DNA of 64,000 nt from an uncultured Eggerthella sp. (GTDB lineage: Bacteria; Actinomycetota; Coriobacteriia; Coriobacteriales; Eggerthellaceae), in contig URBX01000003.1 in the NCBI GenBank assembly GCA_900546175.1, forward strand, positions 62,001 to 126,000, in the 5' to 3' direction. A program made the position numbers and the translations under genes. Position 1 is the first letter of the stretch; every line of letters starts with the position of its first letter. The notes below the pieces were generated by a model. The model saw nothing but the letters and a program-made list of their open reading frames with translations, had not been told where the DNA came from and did not search any database. Of this stretch, positions 17,832-27,113 are shown piece by piece.

Positions 17832-19067
17832 ATGCAGATTTCTCAACAACAGATTGAGCTTGTAAACGAAAGAGTGCAGGCGCTTTTAGTTGCTGATAAT
17901 TTTTATGGCAAGCGACTCAAGGAGGCAGGCATCACTTCGGTTACAACCGCTGAAGATTTCTACAACCTTCCTTTTTCCGAAAAAGCTGATTTACGTGACG
18001 CTTATCCTTTGGGATTAATGGCAGTACCTGAAGAAGAAATCGTTCGCATTCATTCTTCATCAGGCACTACAGGAAAGCCGGTCATCATCCCTTACACCGC
18101 AAAAGACGTAGACGACTGGGCAATTATGTTCAAGCGCTGTTACGAAATTGCCGGCATCACCAATAAAGATCGCATTCAAATCACCCCTGGATATGGTCTT
18201 TGGACGGCAGGTATTGGTTTTCAAAATGGTGCTGAAAAGCTTGGCGCAATGGTAGTCCCAATGGGACCAGGAAACACGCCAAAGCAGCTTCAAATGATGC
18301 AGGACATGCAGAGCACTGTTCTTTGCTCTACTTCTTCCTACGCTCTTCTTCTTGCAGAAGAAATTGAAAAGCAGGGAATCCAAGAAAACATTGCGCTTCG
18401 TAAAGGCGTAATTGGCTCCGAACGCTGGTCTGAGCGCATGCGCCAAACTATTCATGAAGGCTTAGGAATTGATCTCTATGACATTTATGGCTTAACTGAG
18501 ATTTATGGTCCAGGCATTGGCATCAGCTGTGACGAACAGTGCGGCATGCATTATTTCGACGACTATATCTTTATCGAGATCATCGATCCAAAAACTGGCA
18601 AACCAGTTCCTGATGGAGAATGGGGAGAGATTGTTATTACTACCCTTGTTAAAGAAGGCGCTCCTCTCATTCGTTTCCGCACTCACGACCTTTCTCGCAT
18701 CATTCCAGGCGAATGCGCATGTGGCTGTTCCTTCCCTCGCATTGACACCATCCAAGGTCGTACCGATGACATGATGAAGATTAAAGGCGTAAATGTATTC
18801 CCAAATCAGATTGAAGAAATCCTCGCTCAATTCCCTGAGGTTTCTAGTGAATACCAAATTCGCATCTCCCACCTTGAAGGCAAAGACACAATGCGTATCT
18901 ATGTTGAGACTAACGGTACGGTAGACTTCCTTGACTTAGCTAAGCGTCTTGCCGAAAAGATTAAGAGCGTTATTGGCTTTACTCCATTAGTTAAAGTTGT
19001 TGAAGAAGGCCTGCTCCCACGTTCCGAAAAGAAGACAAAACGAGTAATTGACGAGCGTTACGACTAA
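17832..19067 (+). CDS. Phenylacetate-CoA ligase-like AMP-forming enzyme
   Basis: A 411-residue adenylate-forming enzyme of the PaaK family. The ATP/AMP loop is SSSGTTGKPVII, the adenylate motif YGLTEIYGPG, and the hinge/C-terminal lysine region carries GRTDDMMKIKGVN. It activates an aryl-acetic acid to its CoA thioester; in anaerobes such enzymes serve phenylalanine, tyrosine or tryptophan breakdown. An in-frame ATG at 17817 exists, but AAGGGAGA lies after it and before the ATG at 17832, so I place the start there. Fbp follows after 14 bases and is probably co-transcribed. Confidence 0.9.
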   Translation: MQISQQQIELVNERVQALLVADNFYGKRLKEAGITSVTTAEDFYNLPFSEKADLRDAYPLGLMAVPEEEIVRIHSSSGTTGKPVIIPYTAKDVDDWAIMFKRCYEIAGITNKDRIQITPGYGLWTAGIGFQNGAEKLGAMVVPMGPGNTPKQLQMMQDMQSTVLCSTSSYALLLAEEIEKQGIQENIALRKGVIGSERWSERMRQTIHEGLGIDLYDIYGLTEIYGPGIGISCDEQCGMHYFDDYIFIEIIDPKTGKPVPDGEWGEIVITTLVKEGAPLIRFRTHDLSRIIPGECACGCSFPRIDTIQGRTDDMMKIKGVNVFPNQIEEILAQFPEVSSEYQIRISHLEGKDTMRIYVETNGTVDFLDLAKRLAEKIKSVIGFTPLVKVVEEGLLPRSEKKTKRVIDERYD

Positions 19068-19081
19068 ACCAGGAGATTCCT

Positions 19082-20986
19082 ATGTCTGCAAACCAGGAAA
19101 AATATTTCGATTCTTCCTTCAAACGCTACCTGGAAGAAGAGCTCGGTCATGCTAAAGAAAAGCTTAACAAGCCTAAAGCTACCGAACTCTTCCTCTCTGA
19201 CATCCATGGCGAATACACCGCCTTTGCTCATGTGCTCAAAAACGGCTGTGGATCTATTCGCAGCACAATTGATGTACTTTTTGAGCAGGATTTATCTGAT
19301 AAAGAACGCGCTACGCTCGCAACGCTTATTTACTATCCTGAGGAAAAGCTTGAAGAATTACTGAACGTATGGCCTGACGAAGAAAAGGCAATGACTGCCC
19401 TCTTATGTCAGCTGGGCGTTCTTTATAATCACATTGCAAAAAACTACACACTGTTTGAAGTCAAAAGCGCTGTTACCGGTCAAGCATACTCTGTTGTTGA
19501 CGTCCTCATGGTTGATAGCCTCAATAACGAACAGGCTTTTGAACGCGCCGGCGCTATTGCGCGTTCGCGCATTGCACAACCTGCAATTTTCGCGCTCTGC
19601 CATGCTATTCAGCGTCTTTCTTACGAAAAGCTTCACCTGGTAGGCGACATCTACGATCGCGGTCCTTGTCCAAATCTCATTATGGATGAACTTATGAGCC
19701 ACCCTTCTCTTGATATCCAATGGGGCAACCACGATATTCTTTGGATGGGTGCATCTTTGGGCCAACCAGGCTGTATTGCGAATGTAGTACGTATTTGTGC
19801 TCGCTACGGCAATTTATCCATTCTGGAAGAAAACTACGGAATTGATCTATCCGAGCTCACTTCGTTTGCAAAGAAAGCCTACAAGGACGACCCTTGTGTT
19901 GCCTTCGGCCTCAAAGGCGCTCCCGACATTTCAGAAGAAGAATACGAGCGCAGTGTAAAAATCCAAAAAGCAATGGCTATTATCCAATTCAAAGTGGAAG
20001 CTCAGCTCATTGCTGAAAACCCTTCATTTAATCTTGAAGACCGCAACTTGCTAGATAAGATTGACTACGAACGAGGAACGGTACTGCTTGACGGTGTTGA
20101 ATATGAATTAACCGACAAAGTCTTCCCTACCGTTGATCCAAATAATCCATTTGAATTAACGCGAAAAGAAAAGCGTGTTATCAATTCCTTAGTAAGCGCC
20201 TTTAAGAGTTGCCAGAGTCTCCAAAAGCATATCAAGCTCTTCATTGAAGCAGGTAGCCTCTACAAGATTGCCAACAATATGCTCCTCTTCCATGCTTGCG
20301 TTCCTCTCAACGAAGATGGCACCATGAAAGAAGTATCGTTCTATGGCAAAACTTATAAAGGCAAAGCCCTCTTTGATGCAATTGACGGCTATGTCCGCGA
20401 CGCATTCTTCAACAAAGACCCCGAGACCCAAAAACAAGGCCTTGATTTACTCTGGTATCTTTGGCTTGGAGAAGGATCTCCCCTCTTCGCAAAAAGCAAA
20501 ATGGCTACATTCGAGCTTTATCTCATTGCAGATAAAGCTGCTCGTAAAGAAGTTAAGAATTCTTTCTATTCTCTTTACGAAAACGAGGAGGTTATTGACG
20601 CAATTCTTGAAGACTTCGGTATGGACCCGAACGTTTCCCGCATCGTATGTGGTCACACCCCTGTCAAAGTAAAAGAGGGCGAAGATCCTGTAAAGTGCAA
20701 TGGCAAGGTTATTGTTATTGATGGTGGCATGTCCAAGGCATATCAATCAAGTACCGGAATTGCAGGCTTTGCGCTTATTTCCACAGCAGAAAGTCTTGAA
20801 CTTGCAACCTTGACTCCTCTTCAATCAAAAGAGGACACCGTTGCAAACAACAGAGATATCCTTCCTCAAAAACGAGTTCTTGCAGCATATCCTCATCCTA
20901 TCTTGGTAAAAGACACTGACGAGAAAAACGATTTATTGTCCGAAATCTCTGCGTTAGAAGAAGAGATTGCCTCATACCAAGATTAA
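19082..20986 (+). CDS. fbp: Fructose-1,6-bisphosphatase, class III
   Basis: This 634-residue protein matches the long class III (Firmicutes-type) fructose bisphosphatase. The calcineurin-like phosphatase motifs are LFLSDIHGEY near the N-terminus, LVGDIYDRGP, WGNHDILWMG and CGHTPVK. It removes the 1-phosphate of fructose 1,6-bisphosphate in gluconeogenesis, using Mn2+. AGGAG sits before the ATG, 14 bases after the CoA ligase stop. A strong bidirectional hairpin about 75 bases downstream ends the unit. Its presence fits an organism growing on amino acids. Confidence 0.95.
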   Translation: MSANQEKYFDSSFKRYLEEELGHAKEKLNKPKATELFLSDIHGEYTAFAHVLKNGCGSIRSTIDVLFEQDLSDKERATLATLIYYPEEKLEELLNVWPDEEKAMTALLCQLGVLYNHIAKNYTLFEVKSAVTGQAYSVVDVLMVDSLNNEQAFERAGAIARSRIAQPAIFALCHAIQRLSYEKLHLVGDIYDRGPCPNLIMDELMSHPSLDIQWGNHDILWMGASLGQPGCIANVVRICARYGNLSILEENYGIDLSELTSFAKKAYKDDPCVAFGLKGAPDISEEEYERSVKIQKAMAIIQFKVEAQLIAENPSFNLEDRNLLDKIDYERGTVLLDGVEYELTDKVFPTVDPNNPFELTRKEKRVINSLVSAFKSCQSLQKHIKLFIEAGSLYKIANNMLLFHACVPLNEDGTMKEVSFYGKTYKGKALFDAIDGYVRDAFFNKDPETQKQGLDLLWYLWLGEGSPLFAKSKMATFELYLIADKAARKEVKNSFYSLYENEEVIDAILEDFGMDPNVSRIVCGHTPVKVKEGEDPVKCNGKVIVIDGGMSKAYQSSTGIAGFALISTAESLELATLTPLQSKEDTVANNRDILPQKRVLAAYPHPILVKDTDEKNDLLSEISALEEEIASYQD

Positions 20987-21061
20987 TAAAGCCGACGGCA
21001 AAAACACGCCCCTCATTCCTTAAACAAAGCTAGATGTAGCGGCAAAAGCGCTCCGGAATGA

Positions 21062-21114
21062 AAGATGCCTACGGAATATAAGTTTATTAAACAATACATT
21101 TCCGTAGGCATCTT
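21062..21114. terminator. Hairpin between converging fbp and cobW
   Basis: AAGATGCCTACGGAA (21062-21076) and TTCCGTAGGCATCTT (21100-21114) are perfectly complementary over 15 bases, with a 23-base loop. A-rich and T-rich sequence flanks both sides, so it may terminate transcription from either direction. Confidence 0.75.
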
Positions 21115-21178
21115 ATTTGTTAACCTCTCGGTTAAAAGAACATCACAGAGGTCACTTTGTTTTATGAGTAAATGGGCG

Positions 21179-22513
21179 CTAGCTTAAATGAGCGTCAAGT
21201 AAGCTAATTATCTCCTGTTTATCCATATTCTTACCAATAAAGACCAGTTTTGTGCGCCTGTCTCCCACTTCGGAGTCCCAATCTTCAAATACTTCTGGAT
21301 TAGTCTTACGAACTTCGTCCAATTCATCTTGAGGAAGCACTGCTGCCCAAGGGCCATTCTCCTCAAGATAAAAACGTTTTCCTGCCTGTTCGAACAAATA
21401 GCAGGAATAATCATCGCCTTCATACCAGAGAAGACCCTTACAACGAATAATTCCCTCAGGCCACTTCTCAATTACTGCATTAAGCGCGTCATGACTAAAA
21501 GGCCTACGGCGGTCATAGATGAAGGTGGTTATTCCGTAATCTTCTAAATGATCATGATTGCAGCCACAGGTACAACCAGGCCCATGATGATGGTGATGCT
21601 CATGATGTTCGTGACCTTCATGATGATGGTGAGGCTCATGGTGTTCGTGATGATGTCCATGGTGTTCATGGTCTGCCTGATGACAATCACAATCATCTCC
21701 CTGATGGTCATGCCCGCAATGCTCATGGCTGTGATCATGATGCGCATGACCACAGCAATTATTAGTAGAATCGTCCTCATATTCGTCGGAGTTTGTCATG
21801 GCGTCAACCCAGACAGCCGAGTCAAAAACTCCTTCAAACGTAAATAGTCCGGTATTGAGAATCTGATCTAAGTCAACAGAACATTTTGTTGCTTCAATGA
21901 TTTTTGCCTTTTTCTGAAGGCTCCGAACCAAAGCGCGCAATTCGCCCATCTGTTCAGGAGTAACTTGATCCGCCTTGTTAAGAATCAAGGTAGAGCAAAA
22001 TTCAATTTGTTGAATCAGTAATCCTTCAATGTCTGTTTCCTCAATGCCCTCTTCAAGAAGTGCCTTGCCTCCATTAAATTCGTCAAACATACGAGCTGCA
22101 TCAACAACAGCAATTACGTTATCAAGAATCATAGGAGTATCGCCCTCTGATTTTTCTTCAAAGAAAGCGGAGATTGTGTAAGCAATAGGCATTGGCTCGC
22201 ACACACCCGATGCCTCAATGATGATGTAATCGAAATTCCCTGAGTTAGCAATTGAGCGCAATTGATTTTCAAGGTCTTCAGAAAGAGAGCAACAAATGCA
22301 GCCGTTAGTCATAGGGATTAACGTGTCGTCAACGGTAGTAAGGGCTCCTGAAGAAGCAATAAGGCTTGCATCTACATTCACTTCACCAATATCGTTAACT
22401 ATTACGGCAGCTCTAATTCCTTCAGTGTTAGTAAGAATGTGGTTAAGAAGCGTTGTTTTTCCTGCTCCCAAGTAACCAGTAATCATTGCGACTTTTATTG
22501 TATTTTCCGCCAT
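21179..22513 (-). CDS. CobW/COG0523-family GTPase with His-rich linker (metallochaperone)
   Basis: A 444-residue P-loop GTPase: Walker A GYLGAGKTTLL near residues 13-23, the COG0523 metal motif GCICCSL, NKADQ for guanine specificity, and a C-terminal CobW_C domain. Between the domains (about residues 253-322) is a segment with roughly 30 histidines plus Cys clusters, typical of members that deliver zinc, nickel or cobalt. Upstream in-frame ATG at 22615 is possible, but the ATG at 22513 sits behind AGAGGAAAG and directly begins the conserved domain. No corrin or urease genes lie nearby; the metal is not known, zinc being my first guess. Confidence 0.9.
   Translation of the reverse strand: MAENTIKVAMITGYLGAGKTTLLNHILTNTEGIRAAVIVNDIGEVNVDASLIASSGALTTVDDTLIPMTNGCICCSLSEDLENQLRSIANSGNFDYIIIEASGVCEPMPIAYTISAFFEEKSEGDTPMILDNVIAVVDAARMFDEFNGGKALLEEGIEETDIEGLLIQQIEFCSTLILNKADQVTPEQMGELRALVRSLQKKAKIIEATKCSVDLDQILNTGLFTFEGVFDSAVWVDAMTNSDEYEDDSTNNCCGHAHHDHSHEHCGHDHQGDDCDCHQADHEHHGHHHEHHEPHHHHEGHEHHEHHHHHGPGCTCGCNHDHLEDYGITTFIYDRRRPFSHDALNAVIEKWPEGIIRCKGLLWYEGDDYSCYLFEQAGKRFYLEENGPWAAVLPQDELDEVRKTNPEVFEDWDSEVGDRRTKLVFIGKNMDKQEIISLLDAHLS
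21548..21757 (-). repeat. His-codon-rich low-complexity tract inside the CobW-like gene
   Basis: About 210 bases of CAT/CAC, GAT/GAA and GGT codons make imperfect short repeats. They encode the His-rich metal-binding linker. The apparent Met-rich open frame on the plus strand here is only the antisense of these codons. Confidence 0.8.
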
Positions 22514-22643
22514 ATTCTTCAACCGTTCTTTCCTCTTGCAAGTTTGGTATTCCTCTTTTGCTCGCGTCAATTCTATCCCGAGCTCAAGAAGAATTTCCGC
22601 AAAAACCTGAGCCACAAATAAAATCCGTGGCTATAGTGCTCCT

Positions 22644-24299
22644 CTATTCCGTGCGAGTTGCTTCATCCTGCTTTTCTAACAGCTTTCCCGCCCCAATAGT
22701 GCGAAGAAAATCAGCAAGAAAGGCAGTTGTTTCACGATTACGCGCTTTTCGGGACTCTTCAAACGCAGCAGCAATCATGCGGGGAGTAAAGACTTTCCTT
22801 CCCTGCAAAAGCTGCTTTAGTTCGGCGGTCCATCCCTGCTTAGCCATAAAACAAATGAGCTCTTTTTTGCCATCCATGTTTGGATCAGTTAAGTAAGGAG
22901 CAATACAACGTACCGTTTCCGGATCTTCTTTAAGCAGTTCAGGATGCCAGAACAAACGCAACCCTTCAGCCGAAACCGAAACATCGCTTTTAGGGGATTT
23001 TTTGGCGACAACAAGATGCTTCTTTACCCAACGAGCTCCCAATCCAGGAATAGGATTACTATCAGGATTCATAATCCAAGCAAATAAGCTTCTGTGTTCT
23101 TCGTTTTTTGCCGCTTCGAACAAAATTCCTCGCAAATCTTCACCCTTAAGCACCCCTTGAGAGATAAGCTCTTTAATGCACAAGCGAGCCTTTTCGCCTT
23201 CAAGAACAGAAGCATATACGTTTCCGTTTTCAGCAAGGTAATGACTACGACGCTCTTTTGCTAATCCGGGAGTGTCGTTTATTAAAGGAGCCTTCTTGCC
23301 CATTGTTTTCAAACTTGCCCCTTTGCGAATTAACAAACGCGCAGCGCTTTGATTACCACACGCAAGCGCTCTCGCAAGTGCTTTTCCGGAATTCTCAATC
23401 CCTCCTGCAACATCAAAGAGCACTTCAATAGCCTGAGTGTCTCCTTCTTCAGAAACCTTACAAAGCTCGTCAGACAAGCACGACTCCCACGACTGATCAA
23501 CACCAAACCATTGCAAAAACTCAAGAGCAAGGGATAAATCTTCCTCTTCAAGCACTTCGAGCATAAGCTCTTCGCCATAAGCAGAAGCAGTTGTTAGAGG
23601 ATATTCACTCAGGCAATGAGTTCGGTCAGGTTTTTGAGCAAACGATATCTCCAACACGCCTTCCGTATCAAAATCTAAAGCTTGCGCGCCAACTGAAGGC
23701 TCAGGTAGCACATCTTCAGGAAAGAGAAGCATATCTTCAGAAAGTTCAATTTCTACTACCGGACGCAGAGCGATAAACTCTTGATTTACCTGGTAGCCGT
23801 ATTCATTAATCCAACCATCTTGCTGAACAGTTGCGCAAAAATCACTGGTATAGCCCGGCGTACGAAGCCACCACGTACCATTTGCCCCTTCAATAGTGCG
23901 GCTTGCTTTGAAAGGCATCAGAGATTCCAGCTCTTCAATGCTTAAAAGAAAGACTGTGTCGAGCGTATCTGCTTCATCGTTTCCGTCAAAAGAACCGTTT
24001 CCCTTATTTGTAATTCTTTTCTTCTGAAGCGCATTGCGAATGTCTTCAGGAAAAGCCTCTGAAAGAAAAGGGCCATTGAGCCATGCTCGTGCACTAGAAT
24101 TCTCCCAAGTTGAACCTGACGTACCATCATGAAAAGCACTGGTGATTAAAGCGTCTACGGTAATGGCTAGGACCTTTGTGTTTTCTACGGCAAGAATACG
24201 CCATACAAGCGGTTTTTCTTCCCATACACCCATCTCGAACTCATCTGCAATAACCAAAGAATCTTCTAGAACATGAGCTCGCAAAGCCAAACTCTGCAT
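22644..24299 (-). CDS. DUF6273 domain protein with ankyrin-like C-terminal half
   Basis: A 551-residue protein with no signal peptide. The first ~205 residues resemble DUF6273 (WRILAVE, AWLNGPFLSEAF, TWWLRTPG, ALRPVVEI), a fold related to formylglycine-type or lectin-like domains on surface and phage proteins. The rest contains helical pairs like ankyrin repeats (ALACGNQSAARLLIRKGA about 270-290). Function is unknown. An upstream in-frame start at 24389 exists, but AAGGAAG before the ATG at 24299 favours the shorter form. It runs on the same strand as the cobW-like gene, 130 bases upstream of it, and is divergent from rsmJ. Confidence 0.65.
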   Translation of the reverse strand: MQSLALRAHVLEDSLVIADEFEMGVWEEKPLVWRILAVENTKVLAITVDALITSAFHDGTSGSTWENSSARAWLNGPFLSEAFPEDIRNALQKKRITNKGNGSFDGNDEADTLDTVFLLSIEELESLMPFKASRTIEGANGTWWLRTPGYTSDFCATVQQDGWINEYGYQVNQEFIALRPVVEIELSEDMLLFPEDVLPEPSVGAQALDFDTEGVLEISFAQKPDRTHCLSEYPLTTASAYGEELMLEVLEEEDLSLALEFLQWFGVDQSWESCLSDELCKVSEEGDTQAIEVLFDVAGGIENSGKALARALACGNQSAARLLIRKGASLKTMGKKAPLINDTPGLAKERRSHYLAENGNVYASVLEGEKARLCIKELISQGVLKGEDLRGILFEAAKNEEHRSLFAWIMNPDSNPIPGLGARWVKKHLVVAKKSPKSDVSVSAEGLRLFWHPELLKEDPETVRCIAPYLTDPNMDGKKELICFMAKQGWTAELKQLLQGRKVFTPRMIAAAFEESRKARNRETTAFLADFLRTIGAGKLLEKQDEATRTE

Positions 24300-24427
24300 A
24301 TACTTCCTTTTCTTAAACCTATCTTGTAAGAGAAAAGTTTGTATCACGACTCTTTTCTCTTTGTTTTCATCATTGGTACAGTATAACAACTGGGATAACT
24401 GACGAAATAACCAAGAAAAAAGCTACA

Positions 24428-25345
24428 ATGAAATCCATGAATAGCGATAAAACATATCCATCTTCTTGCAATAAGAACCCTTGCGTAGAGCAGTGCAGTA
24501 TAAGCAAAGACGACATAACGCATACAATCACAACACAAGACACCTTGCCACAAGCACTTTTCGCAGATAAATCACCTTCTTTTTCGGTGGCAGTACTCGC
24601 CGAACAGGAAGCTTTTTTTGAGTCTGCTGAAAAGCTTGCACAGCATCTTGGGGCGGTGTTTATCACTTCGCCTCCATCAAAAGATTTTCAGGGGTTAGTA
24701 CTGAAAGTAGATAAAAAAGGACTATCTCTCACTGATGGAGCCATGACGCTTCATGGTGACTACGTCAAAATGTATGACCGCATCAAACCAGGGAAACTCC
24801 AAAAAGAACTCTTAGTTAAGGCAGCAAAAATCAAAAACACAGATCACCCGCTTACCGCAATTGACGCAACTGCAGGGCTTGGCCAAGACAGTCTTCTTCT
24901 TGCTGCAGCAGGATTTTCAGTAACTCTTTACGAAAAAGACCCCATAATCGCCGCTCTTCTCAAAGACAGCATACAGCGCGTAAAAAACGACCGTTGGCTT
25001 GGCCCTATCACCAATCGCATGACCGTAGTTGAGGAGGATAGCATTGAAGCACTCAATTCATTTAGCGACACTTCATCTTCTCCTGACGTGATTCTTTTGG
25101 ATCCAATGTTTCCAGAGCGAAAGAAAAGCGCTTCGGTAAAAAAGAAATTCCAAGTGATTCATCAATTAGAGAAACCGTGCGAAAACGAAGAAGAACTCAT
25201 CCAAGCAGCGCTGAGCGTTCACCCACGAAAAGTAATAATAAAGCGTCCTGCCAAAGGCCCTTATCTTGGCTCTATTTCACCAACCTACTCACTTGAAGGA
25301 AAAGCCATTCGCTATGATGTAATTGTGCTTCCTCCGCAGTCGTAG
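24428..25345 (+). CDS. rsmJ: RsmJ-like 16S rRNA (guanine-1516 N2) methyltransferase
   Basis: This 305-residue methyltransferase has the SAM-binding motif IDATAGLGQDS and the catalytic LLDPMFPERKKSA. The C-terminal VIIKRPAKGPYL also matches RsmJ (YhiQ). Family members methylate G1516 of 16S rRNA using SAM. RsmJ is best known from gammaproteobacteria at about 250 residues. Here an N-terminal extension of ~45 polar, Cys-containing residues precedes the family core. A second in-frame ATG at 24437 is possible; neither has a strong ribosome site. Divergent from the DUF6273 gene. Confidence 0.85.
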   Translation: MKSMNSDKTYPSSCNKNPCVEQCSISKDDITHTITTQDTLPQALFADKSPSFSVAVLAEQEAFFESAEKLAQHLGAVFITSPPSKDFQGLVLKVDKKGLSLTDGAMTLHGDYVKMYDRIKPGKLQKELLVKAAKIKNTDHPLTAIDATAGLGQDSLLLAAAGFSVTLYEKDPIIAALLKDSIQRVKNDRWLGPITNRMTVVEEDSIEALNSFSDTSSSPDVILLDPMFPERKKSASVKKKFQVIHQLEKPCENEEELIQAALSVHPRKVIIKRPAKGPYLGSISPTYSLEGKAIRYDVIVLPPQS

Positions 25346-25557
25346 ACAAAACACGAGCATCCTTCCTGACACCCTTTCCGCATGACTACACAAAAAGCAC
25401 GCCCTGTTAAATGACTCTTTTGCAAAGCCTTAGGCAAAACGTACGTGAATCATCAATACCTTCCCAAAAAAATATCTCTCTCATTAATCTGCTATAGCTC
25501 TCTATTGCAGTAAAGAGTAAAATTTATGAGATTAAAGAAAAAAAACAAGGAGAAATA

Positions 25558-27108
25558 ATGCCACCTAAAGACGGAAAACAAGTAAAGCTCCCAAGCCTTT
25601 TTGCGGCTTTTTTGCCTATCATTTCAATGGTCGTCTTAATGATGTACATTTACGTCTTTATCGCCGACTCTGACATTTATGATGCAGCTCATCTTCCTCT
25701 TGCTTGCTCTATTGTGGTGGCTTGCTTAGTTGGTGTTGCATACGGACGTGATTTTAGGTCCATGTTCTCCGACATCTTAAAGCGCCTTACCACTTCTATG
25801 GAAGCCATCCTTATCTTATGTATGGTTGGTTTCTTGATTGCTGCGTTTATGATTAGTGGAACTATTCCTTCCATGATTTATTATGGACTCGAGTTCCTTA
25901 CGCCAAGCATATTCTTGCCAGCTGGCTGCGTAATTTGCGCTCTTGTTGGTATGGCATGCGGATCATCCTGGACTGCTACTGCAACAGTAGGCATTGCGTT
26001 TATGACCATTGGTGCGGGTTTAGGAATCGATCCTGTTATTACTGCAGGCATGGTTATTTCAGGTGCTTATGTTGGCGACAAGTTTTCTCCTTTATCTGAC
26101 ACAACTAATCTTGCAGCAGCTGTTGCGGGTACCTCTCTTTTTGATCATGTACGTGCAATGGCCACAACAACTGGTCCGGTATTCGTAATCTCATTGGTGC
26201 TATACACGATTATTGGCATTAATATTGACGCCTCAACATACGATCCAACCGTTGTTGCAAGCATTCAGACTTCTCTGGTGGAAACATTCAACATTAGCCC
26301 TATTCTTCTTTTCCCAATTGTAGTTGTTATTGCAGTGTGTGTTTTGCGCCTTCCTGGCTTGGTAGGTATTGCAATCTCTGTTGTTGTGGGTGTTTTGTTC
26401 TGCATTTTTTTCCAAACTTCAAACCTCACTCTTGCTGAGATCTTCTCAATTCTCCACTACGGACCTGGCATTGAAACAGGGAACGAGCTCATCGATAAAG
26501 CATTATCGAAAGGCGGCTTAGAAAACCAAATGTGGACTATTTCCTTGGTAATGCTTGCAGTGGCATTCGGCGGTGCTCTTGAAGGCTGTGGTGCCATTAC
26601 CCGCATCTTTAGAACAATCAAAGAACGTATCCAAAGCACCAAGAGCTTAATTCTTTCCACCTTGGGAACTTCAATCTTCTGCGATGCAGTAATGTGCGAC
26701 CAGTTCTTAGGAATTGGCGTTCCTGCTCCACTGTATGAAGACAAATACGACAAGCTGGGTCTCTCACGCACCATGCTTTCTCGTTCAGTTGAAGACGCAG
26801 GAACTATGTGGTCACCGCTCTTCCCTTGGACTGCATGCGGCGCCTACCAGATGGGCATCTTGGGAATCAATCCGCTTTTCTACTTCCCATTCGCCTTTGT
26901 TAACTTGTTAAGTCCAATTTATGCCGCAATCACTGTCTTGTTGGGCCGCAACATTATCTGGGCTGACGGCTCTTATACCAACCTTTTTGGCAAAACAAAG
27001 CCAGGCAAACCGGCTGCAGCTCCAGAAGAAGCACATAAGATTGCGCTTGAAAGCCTCGAACGCCTCCGCGCTGAAGGAAAAGCACCTATCCCTGAAACAA
27101 AGAAGTAG
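25558..27108 (+). CDS. nhaC: NhaC-family Na+/H+ antiporter
   Basis: This 516-residue protein has about a dozen membrane spans and NhaC-family motifs: ACGSSWTATATVGIAF, GAYVGDKFSPLSDTTNLAA and CDQFLGIG. It exchanges Na+ for H+ (or Na+ plus a malate/lactate-type substrate in the MleN branch) across the cytoplasmic membrane. AAGGAGA precedes the ATG. The glutamate-cysteine ligase gene begins 5 bases after its stop, so the two form one transcript. The ~210 bases upstream are AT-rich; I see no riboswitch in them. Confidence 0.93.
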   Translation: MPPKDGKQVKLPSLFAAFLPIISMVVLMMYIYVFIADSDIYDAAHLPLACSIVVACLVGVAYGRDFRSMFSDILKRLTTSMEAILILCMVGFLIAAFMISGTIPSMIYYGLEFLTPSIFLPAGCVICALVGMACGSSWTATATVGIAFMTIGAGLGIDPVITAGMVISGAYVGDKFSPLSDTTNLAAAVAGTSLFDHVRAMATTTGPVFVISLVLYTIIGINIDASTYDPTVVASIQTSLVETFNISPILLFPIVVVIAVCVLRLPGLVGIAISVVVGVLFCIFFQTSNLTLAEIFSILHYGPGIETGNELIDKALSKGGLENQMWTISLVMLAVAFGGALEGCGAITRIFRTIKERIQSTKSLILSTLGTSIFCDAVMCDQFLGIGVPAPLYEDKYDKLGLSRTMLSRSVEDAGTMWSPLFPWTACGAYQMGILGINPLFYFPFAFVNLLSPIYAAITVLLGRNIIWADGSYTNLFGKTKPGKPAAAPEEAHKIALESLERLRAEGKAPIPETKK

Positions 27109-27113
27109 TTGTT

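Noticed and set aside
21548..21847. Met-rich open frame on the plus strand
   Set aside because: It is the antisense of the His/Asp/Gly codons of the CobW-like linker; no ribosome site.
25346..25557. Riboswitch controlling nhaC
   Set aside because: AT-rich sequence without a structure I recognise; a covariance search would be needed to support it.
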